Assembly (NCBI GenBank): GCA_964423615.1
Contig: CAYRFQ010000027.1
Location: 28,462-92,461 of the forward strand
Reading direction: 5' to 3'
Source: CAYRFQ01 sp964423615
GTDB taxonomy: Bacteria > Planctomycetota > Planctomycetia > Gemmatales > Gemmataceae
Length of the DNA: 64,000 nucleotides
Part shown: positions 27,241-36,060 of the stretch, one piece after another
Layout: each line of letters begins with the position of its first letter
How positions within the stretch are numbered: the first letter of the stretch is position 1
Translations under genes and position numbers: made by a program
The notes under the pieces: generated by a model
Databases searched by the model: none
The model's input: only the letters and a program-made list of their open reading frames with translations
Told to the model about the DNA's origin: nothing

Positions 27241-29154
27241 ATGAGTCAGAACATCGAGCAAATCTACGAGCGAGAACTTGCCTTTCTCAGTTCTCCGCAA
27301 GACGGGTTGGCTTCGTACTTTGCTCGGAAGTATCCGCGCGAAGCTGGATTTGCTGCCTATTTCGAACGCCAATTTCCCGCCGACGCCGGTCACCTCACAC
27401 TCGACCCAGGCCAGGCCCTTGATCCGCACGGCGAGCGGATCACTCAAGCTTTCGCGTTGCTCACCGGGAGAATCCACCACAGGCTCGATCACGAATTCCA
27501 ACACCTCCAAGAGGCCCTCCTGGGAATCCTCTATCCGCACGTCCTGCGGCCCATCCCGTCCATGGCGATGGCTCAGTTCATTGCGGAACCAGGGCGTTCG
27601 GCGGGCCAAAAACTGTCGATTCCGCGTGGGACCCAGCTCGTGTCTCGTCTCGTCGGCCAACCCGCGAGACGGTGTTCCTGGCGAACGGGATATCCGGTCG
27701 ACCTGTGGCCACTTCGAATTACGGAAGCCAAAATCCAAAGGTCGGTAGCTGGTTCGCCCCCCGTGCCGGACAGCCTTGCCACGCTGCGAATGCGAATCAC
27801 CTGCGACTCTGGCTCTTCCTTCGCTAACATGCCTTTGGAAACCCTCCGGTTATGCCTCCAAGTCGACGGAGAAGCCGCAGCGAATCTGTACGAACTTCTG
27901 TTCAACGGAACGATCCGCGTGTTGGTCCGCGATCCCTCCAACGAGTCCCAGGACGTCTTGTTGGAGCCCGAAGAGATCGTTTCGCCCGTGGGTTTCGAAC
28001 CTGAAGAAGAACTATTGCCCTTCCCGGTCGAATCGTTCGTGGGCTATCGGCTGTTGACGGAATTCTTTTGTTTTCCCAAGAAGTTTCACTTCGTCGATTT
28101 GAAGCTGCAAGACCCCTTGGCAAGAGGCCGTTTGGGTACTCAACTGGAGGTGGTGTTCTTTTTGAACCAGTTGTATGAGGAACTTGCTCGAGTCGTCAAC
28201 GAACGAACCTTCCAGCTTGGGTGCACTCCGGTGATCAACCTCTTTTCCCAGGGGGCCGAGCCAATCGCTTTAACGCACACGAAGCACGAATACTCCGTCG
28301 TCGTGGATCGTGAATCGCCCGAAAACGCGGAGGTTTATTCGGTCGATGCTGTCGGAACTTTCGAACCGAACCAAGAGGTAGGAAAAGAGTATTTGCCGTT
28401 TTACTCGTTCCGCGAAGGCGAGAACCGGAATAATCGAAGAGCTTTGTGGTATGCAAGCCGGCGGTCCGAAACTTCCCGTGAAGAACAACAACAATCGGAG
28501 GTCTCTTTGGTCCTCGTCGATCAGGACTTTAATCCCCACCAACCGGCGAAGGAATCCGTCACCGTCCAGACGACGTGTACGAATCGAAATTTGCCCGCCT
28601 ATGCACTGCGAGGTGGAGATCGATTGGTTTTGTCGGGCGACGACTTGGCTTTCCGAGGGAGCGTTCATTTGCTGACGGCTCCGACGTTGTCCCGCTCTCC
28701 CGCCTTGCTGACACGTAAGGCTTCGCTTTGGCAGCTTCTTTCGCAAACGGCGTTGAACCATGTCCCGCTCTCGAACGAAACAGAGGGGATTCACGCTCTC
28801 AAGGAAACGTTGCTCCTTTGTGCCCGTCTGGATCTCGATTCCAACACACAGCGACACGATGCCGTGGCCAAACAAATCATTGACGGCATTACTGCTTTTC
28901 AAGGACGACCGGTTGTCCATTCGGTTTGGGACGGCAAACGGGTGGGCCGTTGTCGCGGAATCGAATTCACGCTCGAATTGGATGTGCAAAAATACGTCGG
29001 GACTGGGGCTTTTTTCTTTGCCAGCGTGCTCGAACGTTTTTTAGGCTTGTACGCCAGTGCCAACTCTTTTAGCCAACTCCAAGTCCGGCATTCGCGTGAG
29101 GAAGGATACATACGAAAATGGAACCCTCGAGCGGCTCAGAAGAGACTCCCTTGA
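27241..29154 (+). CDS. tssF: Type VI baseplate protein TssF
   Basis: A 637-residue TssF/VasA-family protein. The N-terminus has YERELAFL and YFARKYPREAG, then DPHGERITQAFALLTGRI and LLGILYPHVLRPIPSMAMAQ, all strongly conserved in the family. TssF and TssG form the baseplate wedge that docks on the TssKLM membrane part. Its length is close to the usual 600 or so residues. The last 37 bp overlap the start of tssG, indicating translational coupling. Confidence 0.93.
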   Translation: MSQNIEQIYERELAFLSSPQDGLASYFARKYPREAGFAAYFERQFPADAGHLTLDPGQALDPHGERITQAFALLTGRIHHRLDHEFQHLQEALLGILYPHVLRPIPSMAMAQFIAEPGRSAGQKLSIPRGTQLVSRLVGQPARRCSWRTGYPVDLWPLRITEAKIQRSVAGSPPVPDSLATLRMRITCDSGSSFANMPLETLRLCLQVDGEAAANLYELLFNGTIRVLVRDPSNESQDVLLEPEEIVSPVGFEPEEELLPFPVESFVGYRLLTEFFCFPKKFHFVDLKLQDPLARGRLGTQLEVVFFLNQLYEELARVVNERTFQLGCTPVINLFSQGAEPIALTHTKHEYSVVVDRESPENAEVYSVDAVGTFEPNQEVGKEYLPFYSFREGENRNNRRALWYASRRSETSREEQQQSEVSLVLVDQDFNPHQPAKESVTVQTTCTNRNLPAYALRGGDRLVLSGDDLAFRGSVHLLTAPTLSRSPALLTRKASLWQLLSQTALNHVPLSNETEGIHALKETLLLCARLDLDSNTQRHDAVAKQIIDGITAFQGRPVVHSVWDGKRVGRCRGIEFTLELDVQKYVGTGAFFFASVLERFLGLYASANSFSQLQVRHSREEGYIRKWNPRAAQKRLP

Positions 29155-30458
29155 CTCCGAGACCCGAATCCGAAGGGAGTCTCGGCCAGTTCTCCGGTCG
29201 GTTTTCCGACGACCTGTCGGAGGAAAACCGACGAAGCAACTCCCAACGCTTTTCCGACGACCTGTCGGGTGACAATCTTTGGCCGCCGCACTCCCAACCC
29301 TCTGCCCCCTTCCGTCCACCGGAGCGTCTCGTTGGGAGTCCCTTGTCGGTAGCGAACCGACTATTTGAAAATCCTTGTGTTTTCGATTTTTTCCAGGCCA
29401 TGCGTATTCTGGAAATCCTCATGCCGGATCGGGCCCCGCTCGGTCTACCTCCCTCGCCACAACAAGAAATCGCTCGCGTGTGCGTTCACTCCAGCCTCGA
29501 TTTTCCAGCTAGTGCAATTCAAGAGATTCAGTTTTCTGAAGACCTTCCGGTGCCAAGGGTGTTCGTCAACTTCATGGGTTTGACTGGGGCGGTCGGGGTG
29601 TTGCCGCTGCACTACACGGAGACGCTGCTCCAAGTCCAGCGGGATGGAGACGCTCCCGAAAAATATGCGTTGCGAGACTGGTTGGATGCCTTCAACCACC
29701 GACTCATCTCGCTGATGTACCAGGCCTGGAAAAAGTATCGTTTTTACGTCTCCTTCGCGCGAGGAGAGTCCTCGCACCCGGAACCGGATCAATTCACTCG
29801 AACGCTTTCGAGTATGATCGGGATGGGGACGTCGGGCTTGCGGGATCGTCTTCGAGTAGGTTGTCGGGATGAGAACGCGCCAAACGGTGTGCGAACTCTG
29901 GCTCAAGTCGACGACACCTCCCTGTTTCGGTTTGGCGGATTCCTGGCTCACCGACCTCGCAACGCCATTTCCTTACAAGTCTTGCTGTCGGAATATTTCC
30001 GAGTCCCTGTGGAGATCATTCAATTCTCTGGGCAGTGGCTCAAACTCGGAGGGGGCAACCTCTCGGCGTTGGGCAATAGCCGTCGAAACAACGCGATGGG
30101 ACTCAATGCCATGATCGGAGACAAAATTTGGGACATCCAAAGCAAGATTCGGATTCGAATTGGCCCGCTAACGTATGAACAGTTTGTTCGATTCCTTCCC
30201 GACACTTCGCCTCGTCCGGAAAGCAAGTCCATCTTTCTTCTGGCCCGGCTGGTCCGGCTCTACTTGGGGCTCGAGTTCGACGTCGATGCCCAACTTGTCC
30301 TGAAGGCGGAAGAAGTCCCGGTGTGCCGCATGGGCAAGTCTGCCGATGGGGGCAACTCGCGTATTGGGTGGACGTCGTGGATGCGCAGTCAAGATATGAC
30401 TCACGATGTCGATCAGGCGGTTTTTGAAGTCCAGTCGATTCAAATGATGCCTGGGTGA
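29118..30458 (+). CDS. tssG: Type VI baseplate protein TssG with repeat-bearing N-terminal extension
   Basis: A 446-residue TssG/VasB-family protein. The conserved body starts near residue 85 (FFQAMRILEIL), continues with NFMGLTGAVGVLPLHYTE and FRVPVEIIQFSGQW, and ends with the usual TssG C-terminal region. The first 85 or so residues are a low-complexity Ser/Asp/Arg-rich extension containing two copies of RFSDDLS, encoded by a 19-base direct repeat that is also palindromic. Typical TssG proteins are about 330-360 residues, so the extension is unusual. The ATG at 29118 has a GAGGAAGG site inside the end of tssF. It is the last gene of this block. Confidence 0.9.
   Translation: MEPSSGSEETPLTPRPESEGSLGQFSGRFSDDLSEENRRSNSQRFSDDLSGDNLWPPHSQPSAPFRPPERLVGSPLSVANRLFENPCVFDFFQAMRILEILMPDRAPLGLPPSPQQEIARVCVHSSLDFPASAIQEIQFSEDLPVPRVFVNFMGLTGAVGVLPLHYTETLLQVQRDGDAPEKYALRDWLDAFNHRLISLMYQAWKKYRFYVSFARGESSHPEPDQFTRTLSSMIGMGTSGLRDRLRVGCRDENAPNGVRTLAQVDDTSLFRFGGFLAHRPRNAISLQVLLSEYFRVPVEIIQFSGQWLKLGGGNLSALGNSRRNNAMGLNAMIGDKIWDIQSKIRIRIGPLTYEQFVRFLPDTSPRPESKSIFLLARLVRLYLGLEFDVDAQLVLKAEEVPVCRMGKSADGGNSRIGWTSWMRSQDMTHDVDQAVFEVQSIQMMPG
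29198..29268. repeat. Palindromic direct repeats inside tssG N-terminal extension
   Basis: TTTTCCGACGACCTGTCGG occurs at 29202-29220 and again at 29250-29268. Each copy contains the inverted repeat CCGAC/GTCGG around GACCT, and the first copy is embedded in a longer palindrome TCGGTTTTCC (29198-29207) / GGAAAACCGA (29222-29231). The repeats encode the RFSDDLS peptide copies. A related palindrome lies at 21188-21213. Confidence 0.6.
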
Positions 30459-30699
30459 GCGAGAGCGTAATTCGGGATGCCAAAAAACGAAACCTCAGAA
30501 GGACGCTCATTGAGCATAAAGGCAACGGGCATTCTCTTGGCTTTGGCCCGAGAGGCAAGACGCTCGTTTCCGGCAAAATACGTTCGAGTCTGGAATATCG
30601 TCGACTTCGTTCGCACAGTTGGCGTAAGCGAGCACAGACCACTGGCGGATGTCTACTCCAAGACCTTCCGGATTGGAGAGGAAAATGTGTCACTGCTGG

Positions 30700-31158
30700 T
30701 CATGCTTCCGAGTGAACATCTCGGATGTGGTCGGCAACGTTCTCTTCGGCTATGTGCCAGCCGCAATCGTCGCAAGTGGGGGCTTTCTCATAACAGTTAT
30801 TGCAATAGAAGGGCCCCCCATCGAAGAACTGTTCTAGTCGTGATTGAGCCTCCGCCGAGAGTTCTCCGGAGTCTTTGGGGAGAGTGAGGGTGTCCCCGCA
30901 ACTATCACAATCACGGGAACGCATTTCGGGCAGCAGAGCTGCGTAATGATCGTGGACGCCACGACTCACCACGCCAGCACCGTTGCACAAGGGGCAGGTT
31001 TGTTTCAATTGCGCGGCTATGGCTTTGCGGATGAACGCACTTTTGTTGGGAAGGCTGTCCAGGAAGTTAGCAAGTTCTTCTTCTACTTTGAAGGCGACGA
31101 CTTTCTTTTTTTCCGACCTGGTTTTTTCTGGTTTGGGTTTGTTCGATTTCCGAGCCAT
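30700..31158 (-). CDS. Ribbon-helix-helix-like protein with multiple zinc-ribbon CxxC motifs
   Basis: A 152-residue protein. A lysine-rich N-terminus precedes VVAFKVEEELANFLDSLPNK then SAFIRKAIAAQL (about residues 20-52), which fits a CopG-type ribbon-helix-helix DNA-binding unit. The rest holds several metal-binding pairs: CPLCNGAG, CDSCGD, CNNC and CDDCGWH with a later HIRDVH, which could bind two or more zinc ions. The ATG at 31156-31158 has a GGGAG site 6 bases upstream. A DNA-binding regulator is the best guess, with no target visible. It converges with tssG about 240 bp away. Confidence 0.7.
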   Translation of the reverse strand: MARKSNKPKPEKTRSEKKKVVAFKVEEELANFLDSLPNKSAFIRKAIAAQLKQTCPLCNGAGVVSRGVHDHYAALLPEMRSRDCDSCGDTLTLPKDSGELSAEAQSRLEQFFDGGPFYCNNCYEKAPTCDDCGWHIAEENVADHIRDVHSEA

Positions 31159-31331
31159 GAACAACTCCCGGTTTGTTATGTGCAGTCAAAAGTGAATAAA
31201 AGTTGCTATAGATATACTACCGTCTACTGCAGCCAGGTGCCAGGTGGGTTGATGTTGTTCACAGTCTTACGCTAGCGGGGAACAACAAAACGGACCGATT
31301 TCTGGGCTTTTGTGGTTTGAGCAACCTGTTG

Positions 31332-32114
31332 TCACTTCTGCTTTGCCAGCTGCACAACAAGCCAATAGGGGTAGGTAGCACCCCCTCGGTCGTTGGCCTC
31401 GATGAGAGAAATGTGATACATACCGGTTTTCGGAAGGATCGCAAGGATTTTCGAGTCTGTTGTTTTATCGTCCCCGTCGTCGTTGAAAGCAACCTGTTGG
31501 CCGTTGCCGTCAAAAAGCGTGATCATCGAATCCATGACTGATCCGTGTCGCTGACCGAACACCTCGATCTGAATTCGCTCTCCTGCTTTACCATCGAACG
31601 AATAGACATCGACATCGCGTTGATTATCGATACGTCCACGCACGATTTGTGGGACTGAAACCTTTTGCGCCGTTTGGAAACCCTCGTTCTTCTCCTTTTC
31701 CTTGACCATAGGTAGACTGCCAGGGAGGAGCAATCGATGAGTCTGTGATTTTCCTTCAGGCGTGATCACGACGAAATCGAGAACCGGCCCTTCTATGGAT
31801 TTCGGAATATCAAGTTCGACCACGACTTGAGTGTCACCGGCCTGTTGGGGATTTTTGTCACGGACTTGGGCTTTGCCTTTTTGGAGGAGTTTGACCTTCA
31901 CTTCCGAGTTGACGAACTCGACTTCCGTGGTCTTGTCGAGCCCAAGACCGCGAATCGTGAATTTCTCCTTGGTTCCTGAGATGGCACCGAGGGGAAGGAT
32001 CATGGTGATCTTGGGAGGTTGTTTCTTCTTGGGCTGTTTTTGTTGGGCTTTCATGGTCGCAGCCTGTGTCAGACACAACAGGACAGCCAACGCGATAGAG
32101 AGGCGGTTCATCAT
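31332..32114 (-). CDS. Secreted pre-peptidase C-terminal (PPC) domain protein
   Basis: A 260-residue exported protein. The signal peptide is MMNRLSIALAVLLCLTQA. A Lys/Gln-rich linker is followed by an Ig-like/IPT-type strand region (ITMILPLGAISGTKEKFTIR, residues about 35-130). A PPC beta-sandwich occupies about 145-260: DNQRDVDVYSFDGKAGERIQ, SVMDSMITLFDGNGQQVAFN, DDGDDKTTDSKIL and TGMYHISL. Such modules are common in planctomycete surface proteins and may bind metal or carbohydrate. Its gene is downstream of the DUF1501 gene on the same strand with a 98-bp gap, so it probably belongs to that transcription unit. Confidence 0.82.
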   Translation of the reverse strand: MMNRLSIALAVLLCLTQAATMKAQQKQPKKKQPPKITMILPLGAISGTKEKFTIRGLGLDKTTEVEFVNSEVKVKLLQKGKAQVRDKNPQQAGDTQVVVELDIPKSIEGPVLDFVVITPEGKSQTHRLLLPGSLPMVKEKEKNEGFQTAQKVSVPQIVRGRIDNQRDVDVYSFDGKAGERIQIEVFGQRHGSVMDSMITLFDGNGQQVAFNDDGDDKTTDSKILAILPKTGMYHISLIEANDRGGATYPYWLVVQLAKQK

Positions 32115-32212
32115 CACAAAATTGTTGAGTCCTGAAAATGAGGAATGGCCACAGGAATCACAGAGGAAATCACTTTGGTGTCCATTGTGTTCACTGCGGC
32201 GATTAACTTTGT

Positions 32213-33547
32213 TTAGGAATACAACTCCCGGACTGGTTCGCCGTCATCAAGGATTTCGACGGGTCGGCCTTCGGGATGTCGCAACCATCCGCGTGGGTCT
32301 ACCCCGATGGCTTCGTACATCGTGTAAGCAACATCAGCAGGCCTCACAGGACGGCGTGTTACGTAAGCGCCTTGTTCGTCGGTTTGGCCAATGACTTGCC
32401 CACCACGAACGCCCGCTCCGGCGAACAGTAACGAACCTGCCTTGCCCCAGTGGTCTCGACCGACGTTGTTGTTGATCTGTGGTGTCCGGCCAAACTCACC
32501 GAAGACAGCGACGAGCGTATCGGTGAGCAAGCCTCGTTGGCTCAAGTCTTCGAGAAGGGCCGACAAGCCTTGGTCGAAGTCAGGCAACTTATTTTGAAGC
32601 CCTCGCCAAATTTGCGAGTGATGATCCCATCCGCCAAAGTTAATCGTGATGAATCGGACATCCCTTTCGACGAGCCGTCGAGCGAGCAAACAACTTTGTC
32701 CAAAAGTCGTGCGGCCGTAGCGGTCGCGGAGTCGTTCGGATTCACGTTGGACCTCGAAAGCACTGCGTGCATGCGGCGACAAAACTAAGTTGGCGGCACG
32801 CTGTTGAAACTCACCAAACGTCTGCATCTGATCGTTGCCTTCGATATCACGGGCCAGAGTGTTGAGGCCTTCGAGCAAAGTTTGCCGTCGCTGCAAATTC
32901 CGCGGCGTTATTCCTCGTGGCAACGCAACGTCACGCACACGGAAGTTTGCGGCGTTGGGGTCGCCCACGGCAAACGATTCGTAACGTCCACCGAGGTACG
33001 CACTCTTGCCAAGTTCCCAAGTGAACGAGGGATTTCGTGGGATCGATACGTAGGGTGGCAGGACTCCCCGAAAACCAAGTTGGTGCGAGACCACCGCCCC
33101 CATCGCCGGATAATCGCCGAATGGCGAGCCGAATCGTCCACACAATACCCAGTTGGTGGCCGTTTCGTGATGGTCATTGTTGTGGCTGCCACCTCGGATC
33201 AACGCGACCTTGTCCATGATGCGTGCCATTCGGGACAACTTCTCGCTGATCCGAATGCCTGTCACGTTGGTGTTGATAGGGCTGTAGATTCCACGAACTT
33301 CTTCGGGTGCATTGGGCTTTGGGTCGAAGCTGTCGTGATGCGACAGGCCACCACCGAGGTAAACCAGGATGACCGATTTGGCTCGAGGTTGCCTGCGGTC
33401 GTCGCGAGTGGTAGCTTGGGCTTCGGCTTGCAGGATGGTCGGCAGGGACAAGCCGAAAGCCCCGAGCGTTCCGACTTTCAATGCGTCTCGTCGTGACAGG
33501 CCGTTACATTGTCGCGTCGATTTAGAACCAAAGATGATGTCCAGCAT
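32213..33547 (-). CDS. DUF1501 (sulfatase-like) protein, Tat-exported
   Basis: A 444-residue protein. The ATG at 33545-33547 is preceded by a GGGGG site and opens a twin-arginine signal (SRRDALKVGTLGAFGLSL, then an LQAEAQA cleavage region). The body has the DUF1501 alkaline-phosphatase-like features: LVYLGGGLSHHDSFDPK, ALIRGGSHNNDHHET, CLLARRLVERDVRFI, NFGGWDHH and VAVFGEFGRTP. The reaction is unknown. In planctomycetes these genes almost always follow a DUF1549/DUF1553 gene, as here, and the two products are thought to act together at the cell surface. Confidence 0.9.
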   Translation of the reverse strand: MLDIIFGSKSTRQCNGLSRRDALKVGTLGAFGLSLPTILQAEAQATTRDDRRQPRAKSVILVYLGGGLSHHDSFDPKPNAPEEVRGIYSPINTNVTGIRISEKLSRMARIMDKVALIRGGSHNNDHHETATNWVLCGRFGSPFGDYPAMGAVVSHQLGFRGVLPPYVSIPRNPSFTWELGKSAYLGGRYESFAVGDPNAANFRVRDVALPRGITPRNLQRRQTLLEGLNTLARDIEGNDQMQTFGEFQQRAANLVLSPHARSAFEVQRESERLRDRYGRTTFGQSCLLARRLVERDVRFITINFGGWDHHSQIWRGLQNKLPDFDQGLSALLEDLSQRGLLTDTLVAVFGEFGRTPQINNNVGRDHWGKAGSLLFAGAGVRGGQVIGQTDEQGAYVTRRPVRPADVAYTMYEAIGVDPRGWLRHPEGRPVEILDDGEPVRELYS

Positions 33548-33731
33548 AGTGCCCCCTATGGACATGTGGAATGAGACTTGTGATTTAACTCTCGGTTGAT
33601 TGGCCGTGTCTGGTTCAGCACTGGAACCCGAAACGCCAGCGAGGAAATATTCTTTTATGTCGCTGGAGATTGGGGCTGAGGTCAATGCTTTTCACAAAAT
33701 CAAACGTGCAAGCCACTTGGTCTCGAATGAT

Positions 33732-36002
33732 TTAGTGATTGAACACAAATTCGTGAGAATTCAAGACCGCCCAAAACAGATCTCTCATGAACTCATCGCG
33801 ATTTTCTGCTTTGGCCCGGAGTCTCATAATCAACGACCGCTCGCGTTCCACGGGTAAACGCGCCACGCTGGTCAAATAGAGTTCGTCGATCAGTTCCTTG
33901 TCGGAGTTCTTGGCTTTGAGCCATTTCGCGAGGCGACCGGCGTTTGAACGCAGTTTCTCGTTGAAGGGATCGCTACCCCGAAGGAACAACACCTGGGGCA
34001 AAGTAATTTCGTTATTCCGCTCGCAAGCACACGCCGTGATCCGCTCGGACTTGCCGAAAACGGTCGAGGCATACGTCCTCGCGGTGGGATCGGGAATTTG
34101 GATGGCCCGCATTCCCCTCGGATAACCAGGAAACTGTTCCGGCACTCCGGTGACCGAAGAGAGAGCATCCAACAAGACTTCGGCCGTCATGCGTCGGGCG
34201 TAGTAGTGCGAGTAGAAGCGTTGGTCGCGTTTATTGTTTTCGGTCGTCTGCGAATCGAGTTGGTAGGCCCTGGAGTTGACGATCAACCGGATCATGTGTC
34301 GAATGTCGTATTTCCTGGCGACGAATTCTTTGACGAGCGAGTCCCACAACATTGGGTTGCTCGGAGGATTACTGGCCCGCAGGTCGTCGATGGGCTCGAC
34401 GAGTCCGACCTTGAAGAAATGCGCCCAGAGGCGGTTGACCATCGCGCCGGCGAAGTATTCGTTCTTCGGGGACGTGATCCACTTGGCCAGGGCTATACGT
34501 GGATCGTCTCCCGGTTTGAGGTCCATCGACGAGCGGTCGAGCGGTCGAGCAGCCAGAAACATTCGCGTGCGCGGCTGCACGACGCCGATGGGTCGCTTGT
34601 TGTCGCGCTCGTTCCACGCCGAGACCATCAACTCGGTTGGTCCTTTGTCCGACCTTTGACGCTTGAACTTGATCCGCGAAAAGAATCCAGCAAATCGGTA
34701 GTAGTCGTCCTGAGTATGCTTCTCAAGCGGGTGGTTGTGGCACTTGGCGCATCCGATTCGCGTGCCCAGAAACGTCTGGGCTACGGCCGAAACAACATCG
34801 GATTCGTGCGCGTTTCGGTGTTCACCGACTGTGACGATGTAGTATCCGACAGCGGGATGGTCTTTCGTTGTGCCCTTTACCGTCAACACTTCGCGGGCCA
34901 GTTCGTTCCACGGTCGGTTCTTCGCAACCTGTGTCCGCAACCATTGGTGGAAGGACCGCACATCCTTCGCTCCGCGAACGTCGTGATCGCTTTCTTTGCG
35001 GTTCTGCAACAGGTCGCCGAGTTGCAACGTCCAGAAATCGACAAACTCCGGACGTTCGAACAAACCATTGACGAGCCTGGTCCGTTTGTCCTTCCGTTGG
35101 TCGTTTAAGAACGCCCGCACTTCTTGTGATGTGGGCAGGGTCCCGATCATATCGAGATGGACGCGGCGGATGAAATATTCGTCCGAGCAAAGTTTCGACG
35201 GTTCGATTTGCAACGCGGCAAGTTTCGCAAAGATATGGTCGTCGATGAAGTTGTTGTGTGTCGTGTAGAGTTCGGAACGTAGTGAAGTGGGGTGAGGTGC
35301 CGTAACTATCGCGACAGCAACGCGTCCCTGGAAGTGGGCTCGAACGGCGGTTTCACCGGGCCGAACGACCTTCACCTTTCCCAATTCGTCGACCGTCGCC
35401 ACACTCGAATCGTTCGAGGCGAACTTCGTCAACCACGTCACGTCACGCCACTGGTTGTTGTACTTCGCCTTTACTTGAAGCTGGATTTGCTCGCCTGCCT
35501 TTGTGGTTTGTTGATTGGGCGACACCGTCAATTCTTGGATTTTCGGGGTGTTGGGTAGAGGTCCGGGGCTTCCCGCTTTGATCCACTCGAGTAGAACCTT
35601 GTAGGCGCGGCTCTCTTCGGATAACAACGTCCCGCCTTCGTGAGGAACTTGTCCCAGCGGCTTGAGCAACAGCAAGCTCTTCTCCGGGAACGATTTGTTA
35701 ACGCGTCGGCTCAAAAATTCCCGCGTCAAGTATTGGTGGTCCAACTCCGGAGCATAACCTCGCAGAGAAAGACGAAATCCGTTTTGGCCGGAGTTTTTGC
35801 CGTGGCAAGCTCCCTGGTTGCATCCGACACGGGTGAGGATCGGGATGACGTCGTTCAAAAACGTGGGAGTTGTATTCTGTTGTTCACCGAGACGACTGGA
35901 CAACTCAGACGAATTCGGGGTGCTCTGGGCCTGTGTACAGGATGTGTTGGCCCAAAGCAAAAGTCCAAGAAAGCCCGAAAGGGCGAAGGTGAGTCTTGGC
36001 AC
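33732..36002 (-). CDS. DUF1549/DUF1553 cytochrome-like secreted protein with Ig-like domain
   Basis: A 756-residue exported protein starting at GTG 36000-36002 behind an AAGAGG site, with signal peptide LTFALSGFLGLLLWANTSCT. A heme-type motif of the form C-x4-CH (VGCNQGACHGK) lies near residue 60. A bacterial Ig-like region follows at about 155-235 (KIQELTVSPNQQTT to VAVAIVTAPHP). DUF1549 (about 250-450) includes the second heme-type motif GCAKCHNHPLEKH, and DUF1553 (about 490-750) includes NRLWAHFFKVGLVEPIDD. Function is unproven; a role in surface redox or polymer breakdown has been proposed. It lies between a response-regulator gene and its DUF1501 partner. Confidence 0.9.
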   Translation of the reverse strand: MPRLTFALSGFLGLLLWANTSCTQAQSTPNSSELSSRLGEQQNTTPTFLNDVIPILTRVGCNQGACHGKNSGQNGFRLSLRGYAPELDHQYLTREFLSRRVNKSFPEKSLLLLKPLGQVPHEGGTLLSEESRAYKVLLEWIKAGSPGPLPNTPKIQELTVSPNQQTTKAGEQIQLQVKAKYNNQWRDVTWLTKFASNDSSVATVDELGKVKVVRPGETAVRAHFQGRVAVAIVTAPHPTSLRSELYTTHNNFIDDHIFAKLAALQIEPSKLCSDEYFIRRVHLDMIGTLPTSQEVRAFLNDQRKDKRTRLVNGLFERPEFVDFWTLQLGDLLQNRKESDHDVRGAKDVRSFHQWLRTQVAKNRPWNELAREVLTVKGTTKDHPAVGYYIVTVGEHRNAHESDVVSAVAQTFLGTRIGCAKCHNHPLEKHTQDDYYRFAGFFSRIKFKRQRSDKGPTELMVSAWNERDNKRPIGVVQPRTRMFLAARPLDRSSMDLKPGDDPRIALAKWITSPKNEYFAGAMVNRLWAHFFKVGLVEPIDDLRASNPPSNPMLWDSLVKEFVARKYDIRHMIRLIVNSRAYQLDSQTTENNKRDQRFYSHYYARRMTAEVLLDALSSVTGVPEQFPGYPRGMRAIQIPDPTARTYASTVFGKSERITACACERNNEITLPQVLFLRGSDPFNEKLRSNAGRLAKWLKAKNSDKELIDELYLTSVARLPVERERSLIMRLRAKAENRDEFMRDLFWAVLNSHEFVFNH

Positions 36003-36060
36003 GACGAAGAACCTCTTGGGCAGGACAGAGTGGAAGGGTGTTCAAGAGTCAGCCGAAGGG

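Noticed and set aside
30477..30887. 136-residue frame after tssG
   Set aside because: Overlaps the ribbon-helix-helix gene on the other strand and has no protein-like conserved pattern.
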